Source: Amycolatopsis rubida
Lineage (GTDB): Bacteria; Actinomycetota; Actinomycetes; Mycobacteriales; Pseudonocardiaceae
NCBI RefSeq assembly: GCF_900115345.1
Contig: NZ_FOWC01000003.1
Coordinates: forward strand, 496,001 to 560,000
Reading direction: 5' to 3'
Length of the DNA stretch: 64,000 nucleotides
Shown: positions 49,675-57,975 of the stretch, in pieces
How positions within the stretch are numbered: the stretch's first letter is position 1
How the letters are laid out: every line of letters starts with the position of its first letter
Program-made: the position numbers and the translations under genes
The notes under the pieces: generated by a model
What the model saw: only the letters and a program-made list of their open reading frames with translations
The model's database searches: none
Told to the model about the DNA's origin: nothing

Positions 49675-50493
49675 GTGGATCAAGCGGTGCGGACTGAAGA
49701 CGGTATCCGGCTTTGGGCGGTGAAGACGGGCGACGGCGAACCGGTCGTCTTCTGTCACGGCGGCCCAGGGTTGTGGGACATGATGGCGGACGTCGCGGCT
49801 GACCTCTCGGCAGTCGCGACGGTCTGTCGCTGGGACCAGCGAGGATGCGGCCGATCGCAGCGGCAGGGACCGTACTCGGTGGAACGGACAGTGGCCGATC
49901 TCGACGCGGTCCGGGCCCATTTCGGCTGGGACCGCGTCGCGCTGCTGGGCCACTCGTGGGGCGCGCAGCTGGCGTTGCGCTACACACTGGCGCATCCGGA
50001 CCGCGTGGCGAAGCTGGTTTATGTCTCCGGCACCGGAATCGACGACGACTCGACCTGGCACGCGGGGTACGAGCGCAACCTGCGGAACGCACTGGGAACC
50101 CGCCTGACGCGATGGGAGTCGCTGGCAGCCAAGGAACGTACCGCCGAGGAAGACCAGGAGTACTGTGTCCTGCAGTGGTCAGCGGACTTCGCCGAGCGCG
50201 CGCTTCAGCACGCCGAAGCCATGGCTGACCCGTGGTTCGGCGTGAATTTCGAGTGCAACGCCGCGCTGAACCGCGAGCACTCGCCAGACCTGCGCGCCGG
50301 CTGCGAGAGGCTCGATGTCCCGGCTCTGATCGTGGACGGAACAGCGGACATCCGGCCGCGCTCAGCGGTGGATTCGCTGGAACAGGCGTTGCCGGTGGTG
50401 TCGCGCGTGCGACTGTCAGCCGGTCATCTGCCGTGGGTGGAGGATCCGGCCGGCTTCCACTCCGCGGTCAGCAGGTTCTTGGCAGGGCCGTGA
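49675..50493 (+). CDS. alpha/beta hydrolase of the proline-iminopeptidase (S33) type
   Basis: An intact 272-residue alpha/beta hydrolase: oxyanion HGGPGLWDMM (HGGPG typical of S33), WDQRGCGRSQR, nucleophile GHSWGAQLALRY, catalytic Asp in VDGTADIRP and His in SAGHLPWVEDP. Typical proline iminopeptidases have an additional cap, shorter here. The GTG at 49675 lies 20 bases after the stop of the MFS fragment, with no evident ribosome site. Its survival among fragments suggests it is used. Confidence 0.85.
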   Translation: MDQAVRTEDGIRLWAVKTGDGEPVVFCHGGPGLWDMMADVAADLSAVATVCRWDQRGCGRSQRQGPYSVERTVADLDAVRAHFGWDRVALLGHSWGAQLALRYTLAHPDRVAKLVYVSGTGIDDDSTWHAGYERNLRNALGTRLTRWESLAAKERTAEEDQEYCVLQWSADFAERALQHAEAMADPWFGVNFECNAALNREHSPDLRAGCERLDVPALIVDGTADIRPRSAVDSLEQALPVVSRVRLSAGHLPWVEDPAGFHSAVSRFLAGP

Positions 50494-50504
50494 AGGGCTG
50501 CTGC

Positions 50505-51242
50505 CTACCGGGCGGGGAGCAGCTTTCGTGTCGCCTCGTGCGCGGCCAGTGCCAGTTCCGCGCGCGGGAACCCGCTTCGCTTTTCCGCGGTGGCGAGGTT
50601 TCCGCCCGCGACCCACACCGGGCCGTCCGCGAGGCGCGCCAGACGTCCTCCGATTCGGCCACGTTCAGTCCGGGCAGGTCGAACGCCAGTCCGGCCCGCT
50701 CCATCGCCGGAGTCCGGGTGACGCCCAGCACCAGTTCGAGCACGTCCATGCCGCGGTCCCGCATCTCCAGCCACAGCCCCTCGGCGAGCACCCGGCCGAA
50801 CGCTTTCACCGCGGAATACACGCTGATCTCCGCCTGTCCGAGATACCCGGCCAGCGAGCCCACCAGCACGATCCCGCCCCGGCCGCGTGCAGCCATCAGC
50901 GCGCCGAAGTGGTGCGTCAACGCGAGATGCGCGGTGATGTTCGGATCGAGGACTCCGCGTACCCGCGACAGATCTCCGGTCACGAACTCGTGTCCATAGC
51001 TGTTCGCGCCGGCATTGGAGATCAGCAGCCCGTCAGTCACTTCCCGGATCGCCGAGAGCACCTACGGATCGAGAAGATCTGTTTGCACAGTAAGAACTTC
51101 GACGCCAAGCGCTTGCACCGCGGCCGCCGTCTTCGCCAACGGCTCAGGTTTGCGCGCGATCAGCACCAGATTGATCCCGGCCTCGGCGAGCCGAGCCGCC
51201 CGCGACGACCGCCCACGAGCTGTACTTCTCGTTCATATTCAT
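50505..51242 (-). pseudogene. short-chain dehydrogenase, multiply broken
   Basis: The start MNMNEKYSSWAVVAGG (ATG 51242 or 51236) should lead to the Rossmann GGSEGIG loop, but the next recognisable part is in another frame (SARLAEAGINLVLIARKPEPLAKTAAAVQALGVEVLTVQTD), with missing glycines. An in-frame TAG at 51062-51064 then precedes the middle (VLSAIREVTDGLLISNAGANSYG and YSAVKAFGRVLAEGLW with the Y-x3-K pair), and a final shift near 50650 moves the C-terminus (LADGPVWVAGGNLATAEKR) to a third frame. Three independent lesions; dead. Confidence 0.85.
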
Positions 51243-51490
51243 TCGCCGGCCACCGCGATCCCCCCGTCCGCGACCGCCCGGTCGATCGAATCCCGCAACG
51301 CATGACAGTCGCCGAACAAGTCCTCCGCGCAGGCCGATCGTTCGACGCATCGCGTGGAAGCCGCGGTGTCCCACTGAATGCTCGTCTGATGCCAGCTGCT
51401 CTTGCGCACCGTCAGCCAAGCCTCGCAGGTTCCGCATCGGACCGGCCGCATCGGTTCGTCCAGCAGCCGGTTGTCGGCACGGACCGCCAT
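51239..51490 (-). CDS. small Cys-containing protein coupled to the KshA-like gene
   Basis: An intact 83-residue ORF (MAVRADNRLLDEPMRPVRC) beginning with an ATG that shares its A with the TGA stop of the KshA-like pseudogene. Cysteines at 19, 22 (RCGTC), 48, 54 and 62 and the SSWHQTSIQWD segment suggest a small zinc or iron-sulfur ribbon, perhaps a ferredoxin-like or chaperone partner of the oxygenase. I have seen similar small ORFs placed beside actinobacterial Rieske oxygenases, but the function is not known. Its frame is undamaged although its upstream partner is broken. Confidence 0.6.
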   Translation of the reverse strand: MAVRADNRLLDEPMRPVRCGTCEAWLTVRKSSWHQTSIQWDTAASTRCVERSACAEDLFGDCHALRDSIDRAVADGGIAVAGE

Positions 51491-52379
51491 CAGACGCGCT
51501 CGCCGGTCCGGCGGCCGAGGTTCTCCTCGACCTCCTCGCACCACGCGGCATTCGGCTTCGCGGTGTCCAATTCGAACTCGAACCGCTCGGTCATCTCCGG
51601 CGTGACGTCCGCGACGTCCACATGGAACTGTTCGTACCTGCGCCGCAGCTGGTAGACCGGACCGTCCTCCTCGCACAGCAGCGGGTTCCCGATCCGGATG
51701 AAATCACCCATCTTGCGCGCGGTTTCCTCGCCCTCCGCGCCGGAGAGCTGGTCCGTGCGCTTCACGACGATCCCGTACTGCAGCTTGAACGAATTCGCCG
51801 TGACGGGGTAGTGGCAGATGATGAGGACTGCGTCGATGTCCATGCCCTCGTAGTGATACGTCAGCTCGTCGATCATGAAGGACGCCCGTAGCAGGCGGCG
51901 ACGTGTCCCTCGAAGATGTTCTTGAAATACGTGGGGAAAGCGAAGCGGACGGAGAAGAAGTGCGCCATGTCCACGACGTTGTCGACGACCTCGCGGCAGT
52001 TCGTGTCGACGTGCGTTTCGTACCAGGTCCAGCCGGCGCGCGTGGCGTCCTCGATGCGCGGGATGACGACGTCGGCGGGCGGCGGACTGCCCTCCGGGTC
52101 GTTCCAGGCGAACAGCATCTTGTCCTGCACCATCGTCGTCCACGCGGCGGCCCCAGCGCCCTGCGACAGATCGCCGCCCATGTGCCTGCAGTACGCGTCG
52201 AGCACGTTGAGCTGACCGTCCTCGCCGGCGAACACCACGAGCTTCGGCCCGAACGCGGTGATCGGATGCGGCCTGCCGTCGGCGAAGCTCTCGGCCAGCC
52301 CGAGACAGTGCCACCCGCGTGGGCGCCGCGCCGGCCTCGATCAGCGGACCTCGTCCGGTGCCGGCTCCACGGTGGTCAT
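51490..52379 (-). pseudogene. kshA: KshA-like 3-ketosteroid 9alpha-hydroxylase oxygenase, broken
   Basis: From ATG 52379 the frame stops at codon 13 (TGA), then continues in the same frame PRGWHCLGLAESFADG, KLVVFAGEDGQLNVLDAYCRHMGGDLSQG. The second Rieske half (CPFHDWRWG) is missing: the sequence jumps to AAWTTMVQDKMLFAWNDPEG, an in-frame deletion. NCREVVDNVVDMAHFFSVRFAFPTYFKNIFEGHVA is intact; a frameshift near 51880 moves the last third (IDELTYHYEGMDIDAV) to another frame. Motifs and spacing are those of KshA, which cleaves open ring B of steroids with KstD. Not functional. Confidence 0.88.
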
Positions 52380-52393
52380 CGTCGGATCCCCTT

Positions 52394-53299
52394 TCAGCGC
52401 CTCGCTTCCGCGAGGTCGAACGTAGAACGGCGGGCAGTCCCGGGGCCGGTGGCATCCCGATGGCTGGGAGTCCTTTGCGGATGGTTAGTTCCAGCCGGGT
52501 GCGACCGGACCATCGGGTACAGCTCCTGGGTGACCTGTCGCGCGGCGACCACGACGAGCGGTGCGACGCGCTCCAGTGCGGTGTGCGCGTCGCCGACCAG
52601 AGAGATCGCCGCCTCGGGTCCTTCCGGGCCCCGGATGGCGGCGGCGACGCAGGAGATGCCGGAAAAGCATTCGCCGCGTTCGAAGGCGAGGCCGTTGCGG
52701 TCGCGGATCCGGCCGAGTTCGCGGTGCAGCGTCACCGGGTCGCGGATCGTCCGGCTGGTCTGGCGGACGAGCGTCGGCATGACCCGGTCCTCGACCTGTT
52801 CGGCGGACAGCCACGCGAGCATCGCCTTGCCGAGCGCGGTGCACTGCGCGGGCGCGCGGCCGCCGACGCGCGACGGGACGATCGCGGCGAACCGCCCGCC
52901 GACCTTGTCGAGATACCGGACGTCGGCTCCGTCGAGGATCGCCAGGTGCGCGACCATCCCGGTGCGCAACCGCAGTTCGTGCAGCACGGCCGCGGTCGCC
53001 TCGCGCAGTTCGAGATGGTTGCCGCCGGTGCCGCCGAGGTTCAGCGCCCGTGCGCCGAGCGCGTAGCCGAACGACGAATGCGACAGCCATTGCAGGCGCA
53101 CGAGCTGGTCGAGGATGCGGTGCGCGGTCGAACGGGGGAGATGGGTCGTTCGCGCGACCTGTTCGAGAGTGAGCCGGGTGCTCGGCGCGTCGAAGGCGTC
53201 GAGGATCAGCGTCATCCGCTCGACCATCGACGGCGCCACGGTGCGGTTCTGCGTGCCGTCCGTGCCGAGGGAGCCCGTTTCGATCGCGGCAACCGTCAT
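52394..53299 (-). CDS. IclR-family regulator
   Basis: An intact 301-residue IclR-type regulator: winged helix MTLILDAFDAPSTRLTLEQVARTTHLPRSTAHRILDQLVRLQWL, then the GAF-like effector domain with GKAMLAWLSAEQVED and FERGECFSGISCVAAAIRG. It overlies no lesion. It is on the same strand as the broken kshA-like gene and just upstream of it (14-base gap), and divergent from the LLM/acyl-CoA ligase/hsaA-like remnants. It presumably controlled the former steroid cluster; an IclR box lies 20 bases upstream of its start. Confidence 0.93.
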   Translation of the reverse strand: MTVAAIETGSLGTDGTQNRTVAPSMVERMTLILDAFDAPSTRLTLEQVARTTHLPRSTAHRILDQLVRLQWLSHSSFGYALGARALNLGGTGGNHLELREATAAVLHELRLRTGMVAHLAILDGADVRYLDKVGGRFAAIVPSRVGGRAPAQCTALGKAMLAWLSAEQVEDRVMPTLVRQTSRTIRDPVTLHRELGRIRDRNGLAFERGECFSGISCVAAAIRGPEGPEAAISLVGDAHTALERVAPLVVVAARQVTQELYPMVRSHPAGTNHPQRTPSHRDATGPGTARRSTFDLAEARR

Positions 53300-53320
53300 G
53301 CTGTGCTCCTCGCGAACGAA

Positions 53321-53335
53321 TTGAAATCATTTCTA
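53321..53335. promoter_or_regulatory. near-consensus IclR operator
   Basis: TTGAAATCATTTCTA matches the E. coli IclR box TGGAAATNATTTCCA at all but two positions and contains the perfect palindrome GAAATCATTTC (53323-53333). It lies between the IclR gene start (53299) and the start of the LLM remnant (53461), an A+T-rich island in otherwise G+C-rich DNA. Confidence 0.8.
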
Positions 53336-53460
53336 GTTTTGACGGTAACACGGCGGCCGCCCGAACCGTCAACACGCGGCGGGTCACGACTGCGGCACGG
53401 CCCCCGATCAACGGGAGAACCCGCTCGCGCCGGCGCGGCGGCCGGTAGGCATGGCGGTAT

Positions 53461-53766
53461 GGACATCGGCCTCGTGAGCCCCGTGGTGACCCGGCTGCCG
53501 GGGATCCGAAGGCCTGAGAGGGTGCCGCAGGCATCGAAGACCTGGCACGGATCGCCTCGGCTTCCGGTCCGTTCGCGACGTTCGGTTTCCTCGCCGCGCG
53601 CACCAGCCGGATCCGGTTGGTCACGCAGGTGCTCGTGCTGGGGTATCACCACCCGCTGGAGATCGCGAAGCGCTACGGGACGCTCGACGCGGTCAGCGGC
53701 GGACGGCTCGTGCTCGGCCCGGGCGCCGGATCGCTGCGGGAGGAGTTCGACCTGCTGGGCGCGCCG
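53461..53766 (+). pseudogene. LLM-class (F420-type) flavin oxidoreductase, deleted and frameshifted
   Basis: ATG 53461 starts [15 protein letters not shown], followed by about 40 unmatched bases, then in another frame [63 protein letters not shown] and [11 protein letters not shown]. Sections normally between LPG and LARIA and after LLGA are missing. The luciferase-like monooxygenase identity is clear, with F420 use the usual one in actinomycetes. It ends abruptly at a junction with the acyl-CoA ligase fragment. Confidence 0.8.
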
Positions 53767-54260
53767 CGACCGCGGAATGGGAGGTCCGGGACGCGTTCGG
53801 CGAGGTAGTGCCGGACGGCAGCGCGGGGGAGATCTGCGTCCGCAGCCCGTTCACGATGCTTGGCTACGGGGAAGACCCCGAAGCCACGGCTGCCGCTGTC
53901 GACGCCGAGCGGTGGCTGCACACCGGGGTTCTCTCGGAGGGACAGCTCCGGCTCGCCGCACGGCGTTCGGATTTGATCTTGCACGGCGGGGAGAACGTCT
54001 ATCCGGCCGAGGTGGAGAACGTGCTGGCGGAACATCCGGCGGTGCGGGAGTGCATTGTGCTCGGCGTGCCGCAGGCCGACCTGGGGCAGGAAGTGGCCGC
54101 GGCGGTGCTCTCGGCAGCGGTCGAGGTGGCGGAACTGCGGGCCTTCGCGGCCGCGCGGCTGGCGTGCTTCGAGGTCCCGACGCGACGGCGGATCAGGCCG
54201 GATCCGTTGCCGCGCAACGTGACTGGCAAGGTCGTGCGGAACCAGGTGCCGCGGCCCTGA
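53767..54260 (+). pseudogene. acyl-CoA ligase (FadD-type) C-terminal fragment
   Basis: The frame reads [32 protein letters not shown], then [37 protein letters not shown] and a C-terminal [12 protein letters not shown] ending in a stop. These are the C-terminal hinge, A8 and final-lysine motifs (TGK) of AMP-forming acyl-CoA ligases. The N-terminal 330 residues are gone and the first codons abut the LLM fragment. In steroid clusters FadD ligases activate side chains or HIP. Not functional. Confidence 0.82.
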
Positions 54261-54352
54261 TCCCGTTGACCGGGAGCGCGCTCGCGTGCTCCGCTGGAAG
54301 GCTCGGGGCAGCCGGGACCGCACCGTATCCGGACCGGAGGAAGGGAAGCGCC

Positions 54353-55390
54353 ATGACCATCCCGCTCTTGCCGCAGCCGAACAGAGTGCGGAAGCGATCG
54401 CCGCCCTCGGACCGGAGAACGAGCGGCTCGGCAGGCTCGCCGACGAAGCGGCCAAGGTGCTCCGGGAAACCGGCGCGGTCACAATGCCGCAACCCGCCGA
54501 TTACGGAGGCGCATCCGCGTGCATTCGCGGAAACGGTGATGCGGCTGGCTTCGCTCGACGGCTCGACGGGCTGGGTCGCCGGGATCGTCGGCGTGCATCC
54601 GTGGGAAATGGCGCTCTGCGACCGTCGCGTGCAGGAAGAAATCTGGGGTGCGGACAACGACACCTGGATCGCCTCGCCGTACGCGCCGATGGGCGTGCTG
54701 AAGCCGGTCGACGGCGGGTATGCCGTCACCGGACGGTGGCAGTTCTCCTCCGGCACCGATCACTGCGACTGGATCTTCCTCGGCGACGCGGACGGCAATG
54801 TCGTGCAGCCGCCCCGGAATTACCCCGTGCTCCTGCCGCGCGCGGACGACGAAATCGTCGAGGACACCTGGGATGTCGTCGTCAAGGACGCGTTCGTCCC
54901 GGACTACCGCGCGGTCCCGTTCACGACGATTTTCCCGCTCGGCATCACGTCCGCGGTGATCGGTATCGCGGAAGGCGCGTTGGCCGCGCACCTGGCCTGT
55001 CAACGCACACGCGTGCACATCACCGGCACCCGGGTGAAGGACGACCCGTACGTGCTGTATGCGATCAGTGCCGCCGCGGAAGAGATCAAGGCTTCCCGAA
55101 CTGCCCTGCTGGACAACGTTTCCCGATTCTACGACAAGGCCGCCGCGGGCTCGGCTCGCCGACCGGGCCGCGTCGCGCCGCACGCAGGTCGCCGCGGCGT
55201 GGCGGGACGAGGTGGTCGCCCGCAGCGGCGGCAACGGCCTGCGGATGGACAACCCGGCTCCAGCGGTTCTGGCGCGACGGCCACAGGGGCCTGGCGCACG
55301 CGATCCACGTGCCCGCTTCGGTGTTCCACGCGTCCGCGCCGACCGACCTCGACGTCGAGCCTCCGCCCGGCCCGATGCTCTCCATGAGCT
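54353..55390 (+). pseudogene. hsaA: HsaA-like flavin-dependent hydroxylase, multiply frameshifted
   Basis: The sequence corresponds to HsaA (3-HSA 4-hydroxylase, acyl-CoA dehydrogenase fold), with HPRAFAETVMRLASLDGSTGWVAGIVGVHPWEMAL, WIASPYAPMGVLKPVDGGYAVTGRWQFSSGTDHCDWIFLGDADG and FPLGITSAVIGIAEGALAAHL conserved. Lesions: frameshift after MTIPLLP (near 54370), another near 54517, in-frame loss of the GLRGTGSKD loop after DTWDVV, a shift near 55150, and two more before the end (LQRFWRDGHRGLAHAIHVP). The HsaB reductase is not adjacent. The start is behind AGGAAGGG. Confidence 0.88.
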
Positions 55391-55421
55391 GACCTTTCCC
55401 GCCCCCGCGAGGAGTTTCGCC

Positions 55422-55560
55422 ATGACCGAGATCCGAGGGCTTGGATACCTCCGGGTCCAGAGCCGGGACCTGCCGCGCTGGCGCGAGCTGACCGTGGAGG
55501 CGCTCGGCTTCGCCGAAACGTCCGGTCCGGTCGCCGACGGCCTGTACCGGCGGCGTTCGC
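55422..55560 (+). pseudogene. hsaC: HsaC-like extradiol dioxygenase, N-terminal stub
   Basis: After GGAG, ATG 55422 begins MTEIRGLGYLRVQSRDLPRWRELTVEALGFAETSGPVADGLYRR, the first strand-helix units of HsaC/BphC-type 2,3-dihydroxybiphenyl (4,9-DSHA) dioxygenases (normal length about 300). Homology stops there, and the 3' end of the divergent methyltransferase begins. Only about 46 residues remain. It would have been the next gene of the hsaA-hsaC order. Confidence 0.82.
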
Positions 55561-55573
55561 GCAGGCTGCGGGG

Positions 55574-56323
55574 TCACGACGCCTTCTCCCACACCGACAC
55601 GTGCTGCGCACTCTCGTGCGTGAACGGCTCGCCCGCCCAGTTTTCCCACCGCGACCGCAACCGCAATCCCGCCAGCCGCGCCATCAAATCCAGCTCGGCA
55701 GGCCACACATACCGGAACGGAATCGCCCGGAACTCGCCGCGCCCGTCTGCCACTCGCGCGTGGTACGAACTCATCGACTGCGTCGAGACGTCGTACAGAT
55801 CGAACCCCCACTGCGTCGCGCTGAGAGCGAACGGCACGACAGTCTGCCCCGGCGGCAGCTTCCGCAGCTGCGGCACCCCGACCTCGATCACGAAGCATCC
55901 GCCCGGCTTGAGATGCGCCGCGGCATTGCGGAAACAGGCCACCTGCGCGTCCTGAGAGGTCAGGTTGCCGATGGTGTTGTACACCAGGTAGGCCACCGAA
56001 AAACTCCCGGCGACCCGGGTCGTCGCGAAGTCGCCGATCGTCACGTCGACGGCTTCGCCGCCCGGTTTCGCGCGCAACCGCGCGGCCATCGCGGGCGACA
56101 GATCGATTCCGCACACCGGCACCCCTCGCGCGGCAAGCGGCAACGCGATCCGGCCGGTGCCGACGCCCAGTTCCAGCGCGCGACCACCGCCGGCAAGCCC
56201 GGCCAGGACGTCGACCACCGGATTCACCGCTTCCGGCGTGCACATTTCGGCTGAAGATTCGTCGTACCGCGCAGCGACACTTTCCCCGAAGTAGTCCTCC
56301 ACGCCAGCGACGGTAACCGGCAC
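55574..56323 (-). CDS. class I SAM-dependent methyltransferase
   Basis: An intact 249-residue methyltransferase: GVEDYFGESVAARYDESS, motif I ALELGVGTGRIALPLAARG, acidic CGIDLSPAMAARLRAK, motif II-like FSVAYLVYNTIGNL and ACFRNAAAHLKPGGCFVIEVG. The substrate is unknown. Possible starts are GTG 56323 and GTG 56302 (VEDYFG); a 9-bp hairpin spans them. It ends 13 bases from the hsaC stub. It is on the same strand as the KstD gene, whose stop lies 17 bases upstream, so they may be co-transcribed. Confidence 0.85.
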   Translation of the reverse strand: MPVTVAGVEDYFGESVAARYDESSAEMCTPEAVNPVVDVLAGLAGGGRALELGVGTGRIALPLAARGVPVCGIDLSPAMAARLRAKPGGEAVDVTIGDFATTRVAGSFSVAYLVYNTIGNLTSQDAQVACFRNAAAHLKPGGCFVIEVGVPQLRKLPPGQTVVPFALSATQWGFDLYDVSTQSMSSYHARVADGRGEFRAIPFRYVWPAELDLMARLAGLRLRSRWENWAGEPFTHESAQHVSVWEKAS

Positions 56324-56331
56324 TGGCGTGG
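56299..56331 (-). promoter_or_regulatory. stem-loop over the methyltransferase start
   Basis: CCACGCCAG (56299-56307) and CTGGCGTGG (56323-56331) form a perfect 9-bp stem; the 15-base loop contains GACGGTAACCGG, itself close to the CCGGT-N-ACCGG motif seen upstream of the two operons at 58.6 and 62.2 kb. It covers the alternative start codons of the methyltransferase and could affect translation or bind a regulator. Confidence 0.45.
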
Positions 56332-56339
56332 AACGCAGG

Positions 56340-57833
56340 TCATTTTCCGGCCCGTGCCACCAGATCGTCGACCGCCCGGGCGGCGAAAGCCATCGCCGTG
56401 CCCAACGGAATTCCCGGCCCCGGGTACCAACCGCCGGTCATGGACGCCGCCGAATTGCCGACCGCGTAAAGACCTTCCACCGCCGAATCGTCCTCGCGCA
56501 GCACCCGCGCGTCCGGATCGGTCACCAACCCGCCCTTCGTGCCCAGGTCCGACAACACCAGCCGGGCAGCGCGGAACGGCGGGCGATCCACCGGCACCAG
56601 CACCGGATTCGCGAAATGCCGCGCGTATTCGTCCTCGCCACGGCCGAAATCCGCGTCGTGCCCGGCCTCGGCGAACGCGTTGAACCGGGCAACCGTCCCG
56701 GGCAACTCCGGAGCGTCGATCAGCTTCGCCAGCTCCGCGAGCGTGTCCGCCTCCACCCAGGTGCCAGCCGCCAGATGGTCGTCCGGCCGTCCGCCCGGCA
56801 CCGCGATCGCGGGCAGCCGGCCGCCCTCGCGGTTGTCGAACACGATGTGCGACGGGACCCGCCGCGCCGGATCCGCTGCCATCACGCGGCCCATCTGGTC
56901 ATACGGCAGCGATTCGTTCGCATACCGCCGCCCGTCGCGGTCCACGACGAGTCCGCCGCGGAAGCCGAGCGTGAACGACGCGCCGCCGTCCGGCATCGCG
57001 ATTCCCGGGCACCACCAGCCCTCGTCCATCAGATCGACGGCCGCGCCGAGTGCGATCGCCGCCGCCAGGGCCTGGCCGCGGTTCGTTTCCGCGGGCGCCA
57101 TCGACCACGCCGCCGAGCCCGGCACTCCGGAGTGGTTCCGCAGGTCCGCGTTCCGCTCGAACCCGCCCGCGCCGACGAGCACGCCATAGGTCGCCCCGAT
57201 CCGCCGCGGGCCGACGCCGACGACCCGGCCGTTCTCGGCCACCAGCTCGCCGACCGGAGTTCCGGTGAAGACGGTTCCGTTGCCGGTCGCGTCGAGGGCC
57301 AGCAACAGCCGCCCGATCAGCGCGCGGCCGCCGTCCAGCGGGGCGTCCCGGTGCCCGCGGCCGGCGCGGTCGCGATCGACCGGCGGACGCACCAGCTCGG
57401 CTCGTTCGCCCAGCTCGGACAGCGGCAGGCCGACCGGCACGAACGAGCGTCCGCCGGGGACCCGGCCCGGCCGGTCGAAGTAGTCCGGGAACGCCCGCCA
57501 CTCGAACTCGAGCGCCGGATCCGCCTCCAGCGCCGCGACCAGCTCCGGCGCCTTCGCCAGGAACGCCTCCTGCCGGCCGGTCCGGTCCTCGCCGAGCAGC
57601 GCGCGCAGGTACTCGCGCGCGGCGGCGGTGGAGTCCGGGACGCCGAAGCGCTCCTGGACCTGCGTGCCGGGCAGCCAGCAGGCGGCCCCGGAGTACGCGG
57701 AAGTCCCGCCGAGCCGGTCCGCGCCCTCGACCACCGCGGTGCGCAACCCGGCCCGGGCAGCGAGGTACGCGCCGGTCAGCGCACCCGCGCCGGATCCGGC
57801 TACCACCACGTCGAACTGGTCGTCGAAAGCCAT
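56340..57833 (-). CDS. KstD-type 3-ketosteroid Delta1-dehydrogenase family flavoprotein
   Basis: An intact 497-residue FAD protein: FDVVVAGSGAGALTGAYLAARAGLRTAVVEGADRLGGTSAYSGAACWLPG is the FAD-binding start of KstD/fumarate-reductase-like dehydrogenases, and the end YAVGNSAASMTGGWYPGPGIPLGTAMAFAARAVDDL is the KstD-type flavin-contacting motif. Such enzymes introduce the 1(2) double bond into 3-ketosteroids, acting with KshA to open ring B. GGAGGACTC precedes ATG 57833. It remains intact while kshA and hsaA are broken nearby. The exact steroid specificity is inferred from family. Confidence 0.85.
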   Translation of the reverse strand: MAFDDQFDVVVAGSGAGALTGAYLAARAGLRTAVVEGADRLGGTSAYSGAACWLPGTQVQERFGVPDSTAAAREYLRALLGEDRTGRQEAFLAKAPELVAALEADPALEFEWRAFPDYFDRPGRVPGGRSFVPVGLPLSELGERAELVRPPVDRDRAGRGHRDAPLDGGRALIGRLLLALDATGNGTVFTGTPVGELVAENGRVVGVGPRRIGATYGVLVGAGGFERNADLRNHSGVPGSAAWSMAPAETNRGQALAAAIALGAAVDLMDEGWWCPGIAMPDGGASFTLGFRGGLVVDRDGRRYANESLPYDQMGRVMAADPARRVPSHIVFDNREGGRLPAIAVPGGRPDDHLAAGTWVEADTLAELAKLIDAPELPGTVARFNAFAEAGHDADFGRGEDEYARHFANPVLVPVDRPPFRAARLVLSDLGTKGGLVTDPDARVLREDDSAVEGLYAVGNSAASMTGGWYPGPGIPLGTAMAFAARAVDDLVARAGK

Positions 57834-57898
57834 GAGTCCTCCAAGTCGCCGCGACCCGGCGAGCCAACCGCATCCGCGGCGCGCCGGGGCACGGCCGT

Positions 57899-57911
57899 CC
57901 CACTCACCGGT
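57899..57911. promoter_or_regulatory. degenerate CCCGGTnACCGGG-type site
   Basis: CCCACTCACCGGT matches CCCGGTCACCGGG at 10 of 13 positions. It lies between the KstD gene and the TetR gene, where a TetR operator is expected. Weaker than the sites at 58596 and 62168. Confidence 0.35.
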
Positions 57912-57975
57912 AGCGGCGGCGCCCGGCGGGAGGAGCGTGGGAGAGAATGGCCTGATCACGAGCGGAGGAGTCGCG

